Shown in pieces: positions 17,496 to 26,533 of a stretch of DNA of 64,000 nucleotides (positions are counted from its first letter, which is position 1; each line of letters opens with the position of its first letter). The notes under the pieces were generated by a model. That model did not search any database, was not told the origin of the DNA, and saw only the letters and a list, made by a program, of their open reading frames with translations. Origin of the DNA: a virus. The stretch covers positions 124,001 to 188,000 of the IMG/VR virus record IMGVR_UViG_3300025536_000010; one strand, 5' to 3'. A program made the translations under genes and the position numbers.

Positions 17496-17510
17496 AAAGT
17501 GGTTTATAGA
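17492..17510. repeat. Short AT-rich palindromic element, copy 3 (leader type)
   Basis: CTAAAAAGTGGTTTATAGA spanning the stop of one gene and touching the ATG at 17510 of the next. No Shine-Dalgarno sequence is present at this start. Confidence 0.55.
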
Positions 17511-18502
17511 TGTCCGAGAACTTCTACAACCTGAACGCCAACCGCTGCTACCCCTTCGTACTTCGCACAACGGGGCGCCCGGAGGACGGGCCGAGCACGC
17601 TGCTGAACCTGGCCCACGCCTGCGTGGTCGACGCCGGCTTCGTCCTCGCGGCCAAAAGTGGTTTCGCGTCGGGCGACCACACCGTCTACCTCAACCAGGT
17701 CCGGCGGCATGGCAGCACTTTCTATTTCGACTTCGCCTCGGACGCGCCTGAACTGTTCGAGGTGCCTTTGACGTTCACCCGCAACGTCGCCGATCCCGAC
17801 TACACCCTCAGCTTTACAGACTCGGGCGAGGTCGGGCTGTCTGAGTCGAGCGCATCGGGTAGTATGAGCCTGGGCGACGAATGTCTCGAACCGCTCTGGT
17901 CTGGTTTCCTGGTTTCGGGCAAGATGAGTGCCCTAGCACTGCTGCTGCCCGTGAACGGTACGATCACGAGGGGCGCCGGCGGTGCCGTCGTCGAACCGGC
18001 CTTGCTCCAGAACCTCGCTGGGACGTATGTCACGCGAGTCGGCCTGGCCAATGACGACCGCACCAGGGCGGACGCTCCCGAGGACTGCCCGGACATCGTG
18101 TTCCCTTACCCGACCGGGGTCATCCACATCCACACGAACTGCGTGGTGGGCGATCTGGTGTTCGTGGCAGGGGTCAACGCCGAAGTCCGGCAGAGTGACA
18201 CGGACAACGCTATCAGCTTTGGGGCCTCAGTCGGGGCCGGGGCGGGGCAGCCGTGCGACACCGTGGCCAGGTTCCCAGGGGAAGTGCCGCCCGAAGGCAG
18301 CAACCTCCTGGAAGGTGGGCTCCGCTGCAACGAGGTGTTGCGGTCGATCAACGGGATCGGTGGTCGGCAGTTCAACCTGATTGCCGGCCTGGGGGCCACC
18401 ATTGCCTCGGTGCCCGAGGAGAACAAGGTCGTCGTCGACCTCAACATGTTCGGCCTCGTGACGTGCTTCGACTCGATCTCCGAGGTATCGGAGAGTTGCT
18501 AG
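17510..18502 (+). CDS. Virion surface protein, family A paralogue 5
   Basis: 330 residues. The N-terminus FYNLNANRCYPFVLRT is a reduced form of the family motif. A Ser-rich acidic tract (SESSASGSMSLGD) near residues 104-122 parallels the one in paralogue 3. The C-terminal part has LRCNEVLRSINGIGGRQFNLIAG, which resembles the INGV/GNF segment of paralogues 1 and 3 (a glycine-rich turn before a beta domain). The ATG directly abuts repeat-element copy 3. Confidence 0.55.
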   Translation: MSENFYNLNANRCYPFVLRTTGRPEDGPSTLLNLAHACVVDAGFVLAAKSGFASGDHTVYLNQVRRHGSTFYFDFASDAPELFEVPLTFTRNVADPDYTLSFTDSGEVGLSESSASGSMSLGDECLEPLWSGFLVSGKMSALALLLPVNGTITRGAGGAVVEPALLQNLAGTYVTRVGLANDDRTRADAPEDCPDIVFPYPTGVIHIHTNCVVGDLVFVAGVNAEVRQSDTDNAISFGASVGAGAGQPCDTVARFPGEVPPEGSNLLEGGLRCNEVLRSINGIGGRQFNLIAGLGATIASVPEENKVVVDLNMFGLVTCFDSISEVSESC

Positions 18503-18512
18503 GAGGCCACGG

Positions 18513-21500
18513 ATGGCAGACCACCCGGCGTTCGACCCCACCAAATGCGACGTGGAGCCGGTCGAGCGGATTCCCTGCGAAGACCTGCTCGTCGATCCGC
18601 GCGTGCCGGACCCGCCGAAAGAGATCCCGGACTGCCCAGCGACCGAGATCGAGAAGCTGCCGCCGGACCCGCCCTGCCCGGAGTTGAACGTCAAACGGCA
18701 CCCGGATTTCCCGTCGCCGCAAGTGCCGGCGTACATGGACCACGACATCTGCGAAACGCCCAAGTTAAACTTCAAAATCGAGAAGGTCGGCTGCTGCGAC
18801 TTTGATTTTGTCATCGACCTGTGCATCCCTTGCCCGGACCTGGAACCGCTCTACCCGTTCATTAAGGGCGTGCCTTTCACGTTCAGCGAGTCGACGCTGA
18901 CCTACGGCTTCATCCGCAAGCCAAACTGCGACTTCGAGTTCAGGATCGACCTGGAGATCCACTGTCCGTTTATCGGCCCGCTCGGGTTCGCCGTGAACAA
19001 GGGGGTACGTTACGGCCCGGCGCTGCTGACGTACAGCTTCTCCAAAACGGGAGCTTGCGATTATTTCCTGAACATCGACGTCTCCGTGCCTTGCCCGGCC
19101 GTTGGACCTATTTTTCCTGGCGAAGTGACGCCCATTCCTTTCAACGGCGTCAGCACGCTCGGCTTCCTCGTCTACTGGTTCAATCGCGGCGTAAACTGCA
19201 ACTACGATCTGGACATTTTTGCGGCAGCGCCGTGCCCGCCTATTGGCCCAAACGAGCCGCTGACCAAGCTGATCCCGTACAGCAAGCAGCAGACGATCCG
19301 CTACTACATGAGGCGTGCGCAAAACCCGGACGGCTCGCCGAAGTGCGAGTACGAACTCATCATCGACGCCCGCATCAAGTGCCCGCGCATCGAGCCGATC
19401 AACCTCAAGACGGTGCCGCTGACCCAGGTAAACACTGCGCCCAAGCTGCGCTACATCTTCCTGAAAAACGAGACGACCTGCGAATACGAACTGGTTATCC
19501 AGGGCGAATACCACTGCCCGAAGATGCTGCCAGACATCGCGGCGCCGCAGGTGCGGCCGATCCCGTTCGGAGCGGTGCAGCAGATCGTCTACTTCTTCCG
19601 CAAGCAAGGCATCTGCGACTACTTCCTGGACATCAACGCCAACATTATCTGCCCGCCGATGAAGCCAGAGGTCTGGAAGAACGTCAACCTCCAGCTGGTG
19701 CAGGTGCCGCCCAAGCTGCGCTTCCGCTTCGTCAAGATCCCGCCCTGCGGCTGGGAGTTGGAGATCGAAGGCGAGTGGCACTGCCCGATCATCAAACCTA
19801 TCGAGGCGGCCAAGGGCGAGCGCGGCGTCAAATTCGGCGACCCGGGGCAGATCCGCTGGTGGTTCGTCAAGATACTGCCCTGCGAGTTCGAGTTGAAAAT
19901 CGAACTCGACGTGCCGTGCCCGATCCTCAAACCCATCGTCGAACAAGAAGTCGACCTGGTCAAAGTGTTTGAGGCGCCCAAGCTATTTTTCAAGTTTGTC
20001 AAAGACCCCGCCGCCGATAAGTGCGAGTTCACCCTGGACATCTCCGGGGAATGGTTCTGCCCCATCGTGGACCCGCCGGAAGACGCCCCCGGAGTCGCGC
20101 CGCTAGGCGGCGGCGCGGGCGGCGAAATACGCTGGTGGTTCAGACGGGAAGCGCCTTGCCACTACGAGCTAATCATCGAAGGCGAGTGCCCCTGCGTAGT
20201 CATGCAGCCGGTCGACTTGACCAGCATACCGATCACCTTCACGAACAACGACGAAGGCTGGTTCGACTTCTATTTCGAGAAAGACCCGGACGACTGCATC
20301 TGGACGCTCGTCGTAGAAGAGATCCGCGTGCCGTGCCCCAAGATCGGGCCGACCGTGCTCGTCACCAAAGACGTTCACCCGGAGGACGTGCCCGGAGCCT
20401 TGGGCACGCTGGAGTATGTGTTTGTCAAAGCCGGAGCCGGCTGCCAGTACGACCTGGAAATCGACCTCATCACTCCTTGCCAGGAACACCTGCCCGATTG
20501 CGCGGCACCCGACGTCAAGCCAGTCCTCTGTTCGGGAACGTGCGAAGGCGAGTTGACCTACTGCTTCACGAAATACAACGAGTGCGATTACGATCTCAGC
20601 ATCGACGTCACCGTGCCGATCTGTCCGCCGGTCTGTACCTTCGACATCGAGATAAACTGCCACGACGAACCGTTTACGCCGACCGGCACCTGCGATGTTA
20701 CCGTCGTCAACGGTTGCGAACTCCAGTTCGACATGGTCTTGGACCTGGTCTGCGGCGGCGACGGCGATCAAGGCGCACAGGGGCATCAAGGCGCGCAAGG
20801 TGGAGCCGGCGGTGCCCAAGGACCACAAGGCCACCAGGGCGATCCTGGCGCTCAAGGCGATCCTGGCGACCCCGGACCACAAGGCGATCAGGGGCACCAA
20901 GGCGACCAGGGCGAAAAGGGCTGCGGCACCTGGCAAGGCCAGTGGCTGGCGGCTACCGCCTACGCAGCGTGCGACATCGTCTTCAACGACGGTGAGACGT
21001 TCCTCTGCACCGACGACCACACCTCGGCAAGTGGTGATGAGCCCGACATAGGAGCAACCTGGGCGACCAAATGGGACCGCATGGCCACCGGCATCAACTG
21101 GCGCGGTCCCTGGACAACGGCGACTGTCTACGGCGAGCACGACGCTGTCGAGAACAACGGCTCGTCCTACATCGCCAAGCTGACGCACACTTCCAGTGCG
21201 GGCACGGAACCTGGCGTGGGCGGCGGCTGGAACGTCGCCTGGGATCTGATGGCGGCCAAGGGAGCACAAGGCGCACAAGGCTCCCAAGGTGACCAAGGCA
21301 ACCAAGGTGTCCAGGGCAGGCAAGGCAACCAAGGCTTCCAAGGAAATCAGGGCACCCAAGGCTTCCAAGGGAATCAGGGCCTCCAGGGCCTCCAGGGCTC
21401 GACCGGCTCCAAACTGGCCATCGTGCCCTACTGGGACGAGTACGTTGCCCTGGCCTGCGTCGAAGCCCCCGAAGTACGCTTCGAGGACATCTTGCGAGTG

Positions 21501-21809
21501 CAGTTCAGCGGCGACCACCGCGACACGGTCATCGTTGACATTGACCCGGTATTTCTCGGCGTCTGCGAACCTGGTAGCATCGTTCCCGTCTCGGCTGTAC
21601 CCGCAACGCCGATCCCGGTTGGCGTGCAGGTCTGCGGCGGGCTAGTTTACGTCCGCGTCACGCGGAGCAGCGCAACGCCGCGCTTTCAAGGCGAAGTGAT
21701 TGTAAAACTGTCGGGCATCCGGCGGGATCACACCTGGCGCTTCCGGCGGCATACCGAAGACGACATGGTCGCCAACAACGCCTTCTGGCAAGGCTGGAAA
21801 AAGGAGTAA
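18513..21809 (+). CDS. Giant repeat protein with collagen-like tracts and carbohydrate-binding-like modules
   Basis: 1098 residues, start after TAGGAGGCCACGG. Order: a Pro/Cys-rich N-terminus (1-85). Then about 14 repeats of 40-50 residues (86-710), each with a beta hairpin of the form [LI]-x-[YFW]-x-F-x-K...C-x-[YFW]-x-L-x-I-[DE]...[HP]CP. Then collagen-like G-x-y tract 1 (residues 751-803), two modules of the CBM5/12 chitin-binding kind (804-916; W...Y..GD.V..N..y....HTS...EP...W), G-x-y tract 2 (917-965), and a C-terminal beta domain ending WRFRRHTEDDM. No signal peptide. Probably a long tail fibre or capsid-surface fibre that trimerises through the collagen-like stems. The paired Cys per repeat may form disulfides. 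Confidence 0.75.
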   Translation: MADHPAFDPTKCDVEPVERIPCEDLLVDPRVPDPPKEIPDCPATEIEKLPPDPPCPELNVKRHPDFPSPQVPAYMDHDICETPKLNFKIEKVGCCDFDFVIDLCIPCPDLEPLYPFIKGVPFTFSESTLTYGFIRKPNCDFEFRIDLEIHCPFIGPLGFAVNKGVRYGPALLTYSFSKTGACDYFLNIDVSVPCPAVGPIFPGEVTPIPFNGVSTLGFLVYWFNRGVNCNYDLDIFAAAPCPPIGPNEPLTKLIPYSKQQTIRYYMRRAQNPDGSPKCEYELIIDARIKCPRIEPINLKTVPLTQVNTAPKLRYIFLKNETTCEYELVIQGEYHCPKMLPDIAAPQVRPIPFGAVQQIVYFFRKQGICDYFLDINANIICPPMKPEVWKNVNLQLVQVPPKLRFRFVKIPPCGWELEIEGEWHCPIIKPIEAAKGERGVKFGDPGQIRWWFVKILPCEFELKIELDVPCPILKPIVEQEVDLVKVFEAPKLFFKFVKDPAADKCEFTLDISGEWFCPIVDPPEDAPGVAPLGGGAGGEIRWWFRREAPCHYELIIEGECPCVVMQPVDLTSIPITFTNNDEGWFDFYFEKDPDDCIWTLVVEEIRVPCPKIGPTVLVTKDVHPEDVPGALGTLEYVFVKAGAGCQYDLEIDLITPCQEHLPDCAAPDVKPVLCSGTCEGELTYCFTKYNECDYDLSIDVTVPICPPVCTFDIEINCHDEPFTPTGTCDVTVVNGCELQFDMVLDLVCGGDGDQGAQGHQGAQGGAGGAQGPQGHQGDPGAQGDPGDPGPQGDQGHQGDQGEKGCGTWQGQWLAATAYAACDIVFNDGETFLCTDDHTSASGDEPDIGATWATKWDRMATGINWRGPWTTATVYGEHDAVENNGSSYIAKLTHTSSAGTEPGVGGGWNVAWDLMAAKGAQGAQGSQGDQGNQGVQGRQGNQGFQGNQGTQGFQGNQGLQGLQGSTGSKLAIVPYWDEYVALACVEAPEVRFEDILRVQFSGDHRDTVIVDIDPVFLGVCEPGSIVPVSAVPATPIPVGVQVCGGLVYVRVTRSSATPRFQGEVIVKLSGIRRDHTWRFRRHTEDDMVANNAFWQGWKKE
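18768..20640 (+). repeat. About 14 diverged coding repeats with a conserved Cys pair
   Basis: Each unit of about 130 bases encodes a hairpin ending in C-P; aromatic-x-F-x-K before the first Cys and L-x-I-D between the two are the best conserved positions. The DNA itself is diverged, so this is an old expansion. Confidence 0.7.
20763..20921 (+). repeat. Collagen-like G-x-y tract 1
   Basis: 53 codons of Gly-x-y dominated by Gln, Asp, Ala and His (GAQGHQGAQ...), with one break (GGAGGAQ). This is a triple-helix-type stem in the fibre protein. Confidence 0.8.
21261..21407 (+). repeat. Collagen-like G-x-y tract 2
   Basis: 49 codons of uninterrupted Gly-x-y rich in Gln and Asn (GNQGFQGNQ), between the carbohydrate-binding-like modules and the C-terminal domain. 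Confidence 0.8.
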
Positions 21810-21813
21810 TCGA

Positions 21814-23151
21814 ATGCTGGTCAGCGTTTTCACCCCGAGTCACAACCCCGAGTGGCTGGCCGACTGTTGGGCCTGCTTGCTGGAGCAAACGTACAAGGAA
21901 TGGGAGTGGATCATCGTCGCCAACGGCGACAACACCGACACAGTCGTCCTGTCTGTAGAGTTACTCTGCGGCGACGATCCGCGTGTCCGTGTCATCCGCT
22001 CCACCGAGACGAAGATCGGCGCGCTCAAACGGCTCGCCTGTGAGCAGGCGCTAGGCGACCTTTTCCTGGAGTACGACCACGACGACCTGCTCACCCACGA
22101 CTGTCTCGAAGCCGTGGTCGAGGCCGCCCGTGGGGCGCCCAAGGCCGCCTTTATCTGGTCCGACGACGTTAGCTGCGATTTCAGCGGGCAGAGCAAGCGC
22201 TACTCGGCTGACTGGGGCTGGCGGCAGACCCAGTGGACCTACAAGGGCAAGGAATACTGGATCAACGAGCATCACCCGATCACGGCTCGGTCCATGTGTG
22301 AGATTCTCTACACCCCGGACCACGTCCGCGTCTGGACCAGAGAAGCCTACCGACTGGTCGGCGGGCACAACAAGGAGATGCCCTACGGCGACGATCACGA
22401 ACTCATGGTGCGCACCTACCTCAAGGGCGTACCGTTCATTCATATCGCCAGGCCGTTGTACTTCCACCGGCAAGACGGCAAGAGCACCTGCCAGGTCAAA
22501 GTCAACGAGATCCAGCAGATCTCGCGGCAGAACCGCGACAAGTACCTGTACGACCTGGTCAAGGAATGGTGCCGCCGCGAAAAGCTGCCGATGTACGACC
22601 TGGGCGGCGCCCACGGTTGCCCGCTCGGCTACATCCCCATCGACATCAACCCCGCAGTCAAGCAGCACCCAGGCGGCATCTGCTGCGATGTCCTGCCCAA
22701 CGTCGACAACGAGGACGTCCGCGGCCTGAGCGGCCTTTACGCGCACCTCAAGCCAAACTCGGTCGGCTGCTTCCGGGCCTTCGACTTCCTGGAGCACATC
22801 CCCGGGCCGCAGATCCCGAAGCTGATGAACATGCTCTACGATCTGCTGGTGCCCGGCGGCTGGCTGCTGACTATGACGCCGGCCGTCTGCGACGACAACG
22901 GCCGGGCCGGACGCGGGGCCTATCAAGACCCCACGCACGTTTCGTTTTGGTCCAGCAACAACTTCTGGTACTACACCAAGAAGGACCAGGCCAAGTACGT
23001 CCCGGAGATCACCTGCCGCTTCCAGGCGGCGCGGCTGGCAAACCTCTACCCCAGCAAGTTTCACCACACGCATCTGATCCCCTACGTCCTCGCGGACTTG
23101 ATGGCTTTGAAAGACGGCAATGCGTACGCGCCGGGGCCGAAGGAGATCTAG
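21814..23151 (+). CDS. Family 2 glycosyltransferase fused to a SAM methyltransferase-like domain
   Basis: 445 residues, start after AAGGAGTAATCGA. Residues 1-230 are GT-A family 2: the N-terminal VSVFTPSHNPEWL strand, EYDHDD near 87-92 as the nucleotide-sugar/metal site, and an acceptor region with PYGDDHELMVR (a typical ED-like motif). Residues about 255-430 look like a class I methyltransferase (DLGGAHGCPLGYIPIDINP for the glycine loop, then FDFLEHIP and LLVPGGWLLTMTP). Likely makes and methylates a glycan. It overlaps the next gene (TAGTG). Whether it modifies the virion or the host surface is not shown. Confidence 0.7.
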   Translation: MLVSVFTPSHNPEWLADCWACLLEQTYKEWEWIIVANGDNTDTVVLSVELLCGDDPRVRVIRSTETKIGALKRLACEQALGDLFLEYDHDDLLTHDCLEAVVEAARGAPKAAFIWSDDVSCDFSGQSKRYSADWGWRQTQWTYKGKEYWINEHHPITARSMCEILYTPDHVRVWTREAYRLVGGHNKEMPYGDDHELMVRTYLKGVPFIHIARPLYFHRQDGKSTCQVKVNEIQQISRQNRDKYLYDLVKEWCRREKLPMYDLGGAHGCPLGYIPIDINPAVKQHPGGICCDVLPNVDNEDVRGLSGLYAHLKPNSVGCFRAFDFLEHIPGPQIPKLMNMLYDLLVPGGWLLTMTPAVCDDNGRAGRGAYQDPTHVSFWSSNNFWYYTKKDQAKYVPEITCRFQAARLANLYPSKFHHTHLIPYVLADLMALKDGNAYAPGPKEI

Positions 23152-25259
23152 TGCATACGTTCATCTTCAACAACAAATGGGCGCTCGGTGACACGGTCTG
23201 CCTCTCAGCCCTGGTGCGCGACCTACACCGAGCGTACCCCGGACAGTACCGCGTGCTGCTGGCCCAGCACTACCAGTCCTACTGGAAATACCTGAGCATC
23301 GCCAAGGCCCTGCCCGACAACGAGCAAGCCGCGGTGAAAGGCCAGGTGGTCCAGTTAGAGTACCTGTCAGGCATCAGGGCGGCCGGCAATGGCTCCAAAA
23401 GCCATTTTTTGGCTTACTGGCACCGGGCGTTCGAGAACGCCACCGGCCTGCGGGTGCCCTGCACCGAACCCAAAGGCGTCATCGGCTTGGCACCGGAGGC
23501 GCAGACGTCGCCCTACCCGTTCCGCTATTGGGTCGTCGTGGCCGGCGGCAAGCACGACGCCACAGTCAAAGTCTGGTACACGCATCGCTACCAGCAAGCC
23601 GTAGACACGCTCCAGGGCCTGGGCCTCAAGTTCGTCCAGGCCGGGGCTGACTTCAACAAACACTTTCACCCGCGGCTCCAGCGCGTGGAACAGTCCATCG
23701 GCAAGACCGACGACATTCAGGATTTCTTCCGCCTGATCTATCACGCCGAAGGCGTCCTCTGCGGCGTCACCGGAGCCATGCACATCGCCGCGGTCTTCGA
23801 CAAGCCCTGCGTCGTCGTGGCCGGTGGCCGGGAGGAGCCCTGGTGGGAGGCGTACACCAATTGTTACTTCCCCGAGTCTTTTGGCCCAGCCTGCGCGCCG
23901 GTGAAAGTCGAGCACACTTTTCTGCACACCCTGGGCCTGCTCGATTGTGGCTGCGGCAACCTCAACAAGGGCTGCTGGCGGGACCGGACAGTGCCCATCG
24001 AGCGCACGGACCACTCCAACGCCGCCCAGATCCACAAGCTATGCAAGCGGCCGATCCGCGACGCTCCCCAGGCCGTGCCCGAGTGCATGCACCTGATCGA
24101 AGTTGACCACGTCGTCGAGGCTGTCATGAACTACTACGAGAAAGGCATCTTGCCGCCCATCGGCAAGCCCACCCGCAAGTACGCCGAAGCGATAACGCTC
24201 GACTACCCAATGCAGCCGTTAGTCGGCACGCCGAAAGCGCCTAACCCGATCAAGGAACTCTGGGACAAGTCAGTCGCATCGGCGACGCCGATAGATCTGG
24301 CCCAGGAAAGAGAGAGACACAAGATCCGCGGCATCGGCACGAACATCACCCCACTGCTGCGCGACCTGCCGCCGCTGCCCAGGGAAGCCACGCACCTCAT
24401 GGTCAACCCGCCGACGCTGCGCGAGTTGGAAAAATGGGGCAGAGAGATGCCAAGGGAGGTTCAATCGCGGGTCGGGGAAGACCCTGACCTGGCAGTTCTC
24501 GACCACCCCTACATCGGCGGCAAGTTCACCGTGTTCGTCCTGGGATACGGGGAGCACCTGGCGCTGGTGAAACGCTGCCTCGGGTCGATCCTGGACAACG
24601 CTCCCTCAGCCAGGATCGACCTGCGCGTCGCCCTCAACCAACCGAGCAAGCCCATGCTCGACTACATCACCGGCTTCGACAAGAAGACTGTGACACGGGT
24701 CTATCTCGACCACGGCGACCGGCGGAAATACCCGGCCATGCGAGAGATGTTCTGGGACGACAGCTGCCCTATCGAAACCAAATACGTCCTGTGGTTCGAC
24801 GACGACAGCCACGTCGTCGACAAGAAATGGCTGGTCGAACTCGGCCACGTCATCGTCGGCAACCACCCGCACGGCAGTCGCATGTTTGGCTGCAAGTACA
24901 TTCACGACCTGATGGGCTTCCGCCGGCGCGGCTTTGCCCCTGAGAAGTGGTTCCAGGCAGCCCGCTGGTGGCAAAGTAAGCCGCTGCACCTGGCCAAAGG
25001 CGCGCGTACCGGCCCCAACGGCAGCGAGATCGTCTTCGCTTCTGGCGGCTTCTGGGCCTTGGCCACAGAAGTCATCCGCAAAGCAGACATCCCGGACGCG
25101 CGCTTGAACCACAACGGCGGCGACATCACCATCGGCGCCCAGGTCCACCAGGCCGGGTTCAAGGTTTGCGATTTCGCCCGCGGCAAGAAGCCGGTGTGCT
25201 GGTCGGACGCCCAGCGCCGCGGCTATCACGAGGCGTTCCCCTGGAGTGAGGTAACGTGA
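23151..25259 (+). CDS. Two-domain glycosyltransferase: GT9 (heptosyltransferase-like) plus GT2-like
   Basis: 702 residues from GTG 23151, which overlaps the previous stop; AAGGAG lies just upstream. Residues 1-340 resemble ADP-heptose:LPS heptosyltransferases (GT9): an N-terminal FNNKWALGDTVCLSALVRDL strand-loop-helix, a VVAGGKHDATVKVW strand, and GVLCGVTGAMHIAAVFDKPCVVVAGG as the donor site. A Pro-rich linker follows. Residues about 450-700 look like a second GT2-type domain (FTVFVLGYGEHLALVKRCL, LWFDDDSHV as the DxD site, and a late GGDITIGAQVHQAG). It may act with the RfaE/HldE-like kinase at the right edge of the window. Confidence 0.65.
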   Translation: MHTFIFNNKWALGDTVCLSALVRDLHRAYPGQYRVLLAQHYQSYWKYLSIAKALPDNEQAAVKGQVVQLEYLSGIRAAGNGSKSHFLAYWHRAFENATGLRVPCTEPKGVIGLAPEAQTSPYPFRYWVVVAGGKHDATVKVWYTHRYQQAVDTLQGLGLKFVQAGADFNKHFHPRLQRVEQSIGKTDDIQDFFRLIYHAEGVLCGVTGAMHIAAVFDKPCVVVAGGREEPWWEAYTNCYFPESFGPACAPVKVEHTFLHTLGLLDCGCGNLNKGCWRDRTVPIERTDHSNAAQIHKLCKRPIRDAPQAVPECMHLIEVDHVVEAVMNYYEKGILPPIGKPTRKYAEAITLDYPMQPLVGTPKAPNPIKELWDKSVASATPIDLAQERERHKIRGIGTNITPLLRDLPPLPREATHLMVNPPTLRELEKWGREMPREVQSRVGEDPDLAVLDHPYIGGKFTVFVLGYGEHLALVKRCLGSILDNAPSARIDLRVALNQPSKPMLDYITGFDKKTVTRVYLDHGDRRKYPAMREMFWDDSCPIETKYVLWFDDDSHVVDKKWLVELGHVIVGNHPHGSRMFGCKYIHDLMGFRRRGFAPEKWFQAARWWQSKPLHLAKGARTGPNGSEIVFASGGFWALATEVIRKADIPDARLNHNGGDITIGAQVHQAGFKVCDFARGKKPVCWSDAQRRGYHEAFPWSEVT
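23395..23412. repeat. Short AT-rich palindromic element, copy 4 (intragenic)
   Basis: CCAAAAGCCATTTTTTGG, arms CCAAAA/TTTTGG, inside the GT9 domain and in frame (encodes SKSHFL). AAGCCA...TGGCTT offers an alternative pairing. Confidence 0.55.
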
Positions 25260-25621
25260 AAGACGGGGTCAAGTTCGCCGTCGACAACATGGTGCTGTTC
25301 CAGATGCTCGGGGACAGCTTCTTCTATCAGGCCCTGCCGGCCTACTGCGGCGACTTGCAACAGGCCGGCAAGGCCGCCTACGACCGAGTCGTACGCGCGG
25401 CCCTCAAAAACGAAGACGACCCGGCCTGTTTCGGCTGCTCGTCGCTCAATAAAGTCATCGACCCGTGGCGGGATACGCTGGGGCAGCGTCTGGCCAAGGC
25501 GGATGCGGGCGATCTCGAAGCACTGGCGGCGTACATCGGCGGCAAACGGGGCTATCGCCCCAGGCCCATCGTGATGTACTATAAGGACGAGCGAGGGAAA
25601 AAAGCGATCCTTTCGTTCTAG
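25256..25621 (+). CDS. Small hypothetical protein
   Basis: 121 residues from GTG 25256, overlapping the glycosyltransferase stop (GTGA) after GAGGTAAC. It is helical, with CFGCSSL near residue 60 and a basic beta C-terminus (RPRPIVMYYKDERGKKAILSF in part). The C-x-x-C and basic tail suggest nucleic-acid contact, but no family is recognised. Confidence 0.5.
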   Translation: MKDGVKFAVDNMVLFQMLGDSFFYQALPAYCGDLQQAGKAAYDRVVRAALKNEDDPACFGCSSLNKVIDPWRDTLGQRLAKADAGDLEALAAYIGGKRGYRPRPIVMYYKDERGKKAILSF

Positions 25622-25640
25622 GACGGACAGGAGGCCAAGG

Positions 25641-26099
25641 ATGGCCGGGCGTAGACTGAAACTCCAAAAGTACGAACTGCTGCATGTCAACTTCCTCTAC
25701 CTGGGCGGCTTCCGGCTGCGCGTGGAGGCGAGTGACCCGCTCGGCAGCGGCGCCGACCCGAATGTCTTCCTTTTCCTCCGCGATGTCCTGAACCCTTACG
25801 ACCAGACGATTGATGATCTTTTCCAGGGCGTCGCTTCGGTCGTGGACATGGCCGAGTACCCCGTGGGGGAACCGAACAACAACACGACCTACCCAATGTT
25901 CAGGCTCGATTTCTTCGAGATCGACCTGCGAACAACGGAACTGGCGCAGAAGACCTGGCTGCTCGTCCAGGAGGAAGTCAGCAACCTGCTGCTGATCCTG
26001 GACCGCATGGAACAACTAGAACCGACCGAGGAGGTCTGGGTGGGGGCACCCGAGGAAGATGAGGGCGGCTCGTCTTCTTCCTCCTCTGTAAGTGCGTAA
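25641..26099 (+). CDS. Hypothetical protein with acidic poly-Ser tail
   Basis: 152 residues after AGGAGGCCAAGG. Alpha/beta core; the C-terminus is PEEDEGGSSSSSSVSA, a low-complexity acidic and Ser tail. No membrane segment. It may be a small virion or completion protein; no family is recognised. Confidence 0.5.
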   Translation: MAGRRLKLQKYELLHVNFLYLGGFRLRVEASDPLGSGADPNVFLFLRDVLNPYDQTIDDLFQGVASVVDMAEYPVGEPNNNTTYPMFRLDFFEIDLRTTELAQKTWLLVQEEVSNLLLILDRMEQLEPTEEVWVGAPEEDEGGSSSSSSVSA

Positions 26100-26111
26100 G
26101 GAGATGCACCA

Positions 26112-26435
26112 ATGCCAGATGCCAAAGGTAAGCGACCCCTGGTAGTCCTCGAAGATAGCACCCTGGCCGGCATGGCCCTCAACGCCGGCATCGTGCGCGA
26201 GTTCCCCTTCCTGTCTTCTCTGGGGAAGGCCGTGAAGGGCGACCTCCCGCGCCGCGGCTGCGGCTCTTGCGGCGGCAGCGGCGGTGTCCGCGCCGAAGTC
26301 TTTACTGCGGCAAAGTCCACCATCGCGGGGCTCGACGGGACCAAGAAGCGACGCCTCAAGGAATTACTGAACGCGCAAAACGCCCGCGTGACTTACAAGA
26401 ACGCCAGCGGCAAGGTGGTGCAGTTGACGTTCTAA
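26112..26435 (+). CDS. Small basic protein with CGSCGG motif
   Basis: 107 residues after AAGGAGATGCACCA. It has a Gly/Cys segment RRGCGSCGGSGG near residues 47-58 and a basic helical C-terminus (KKRRLKELLNAQN). One C-x-x-C pair is not enough for a zinc site without dimerisation. It ends the unit closed by the terminator at 26494. Confidence 0.5.
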   Translation: MPDAKGKRPLVVLEDSTLAGMALNAGIVREFPFLSSLGKAVKGDLPRRGCGSCGGSGGVRAEVFTAAKSTIAGLDGTKKRRLKELLNAQNARVTYKNASGKVVQLTF

Positions 26436-26493
26436 GCCCGCAGCCCATCCGCTACCTACCTCCACCCCACGTCTCCTACCACATTCAATCTTT

Positions 26494-26533
26494 GAGGCCA
26501 GTGCCGCGGTCCCCGGCGCTGGCCTCTGTCTTT
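26494..26533 (+). terminator. Rho-independent terminator
   Basis: Thirteen-base arms (26494-26506 and 26514-26526, one G-U) with a CGGTCCC loop, followed by TGTCTTT. The next 75 bases to 26608 hold a small TATCC/GGATA hairpin at 26541-26555 and no evident promoter. Confidence 0.75.

Noticed and set aside
20763-21407. CRISPR-like or satellite repeat
   Set aside because: Repeats are 9-base Gly-x-y codons in frame, so they are collagen-like coding, not spacers.
18765-21518. Two minus-strand frames opposite the giant fibre gene
   Set aside because: They follow the repeat structure of the + gene; no starts with ribosome sites.
22566-23150. N-terminal extension of the GT9 gene
   Set aside because: This part overlaps the GT2-methyltransferase gene in another frame; GTG 23151 with AAGGAG is the better start.
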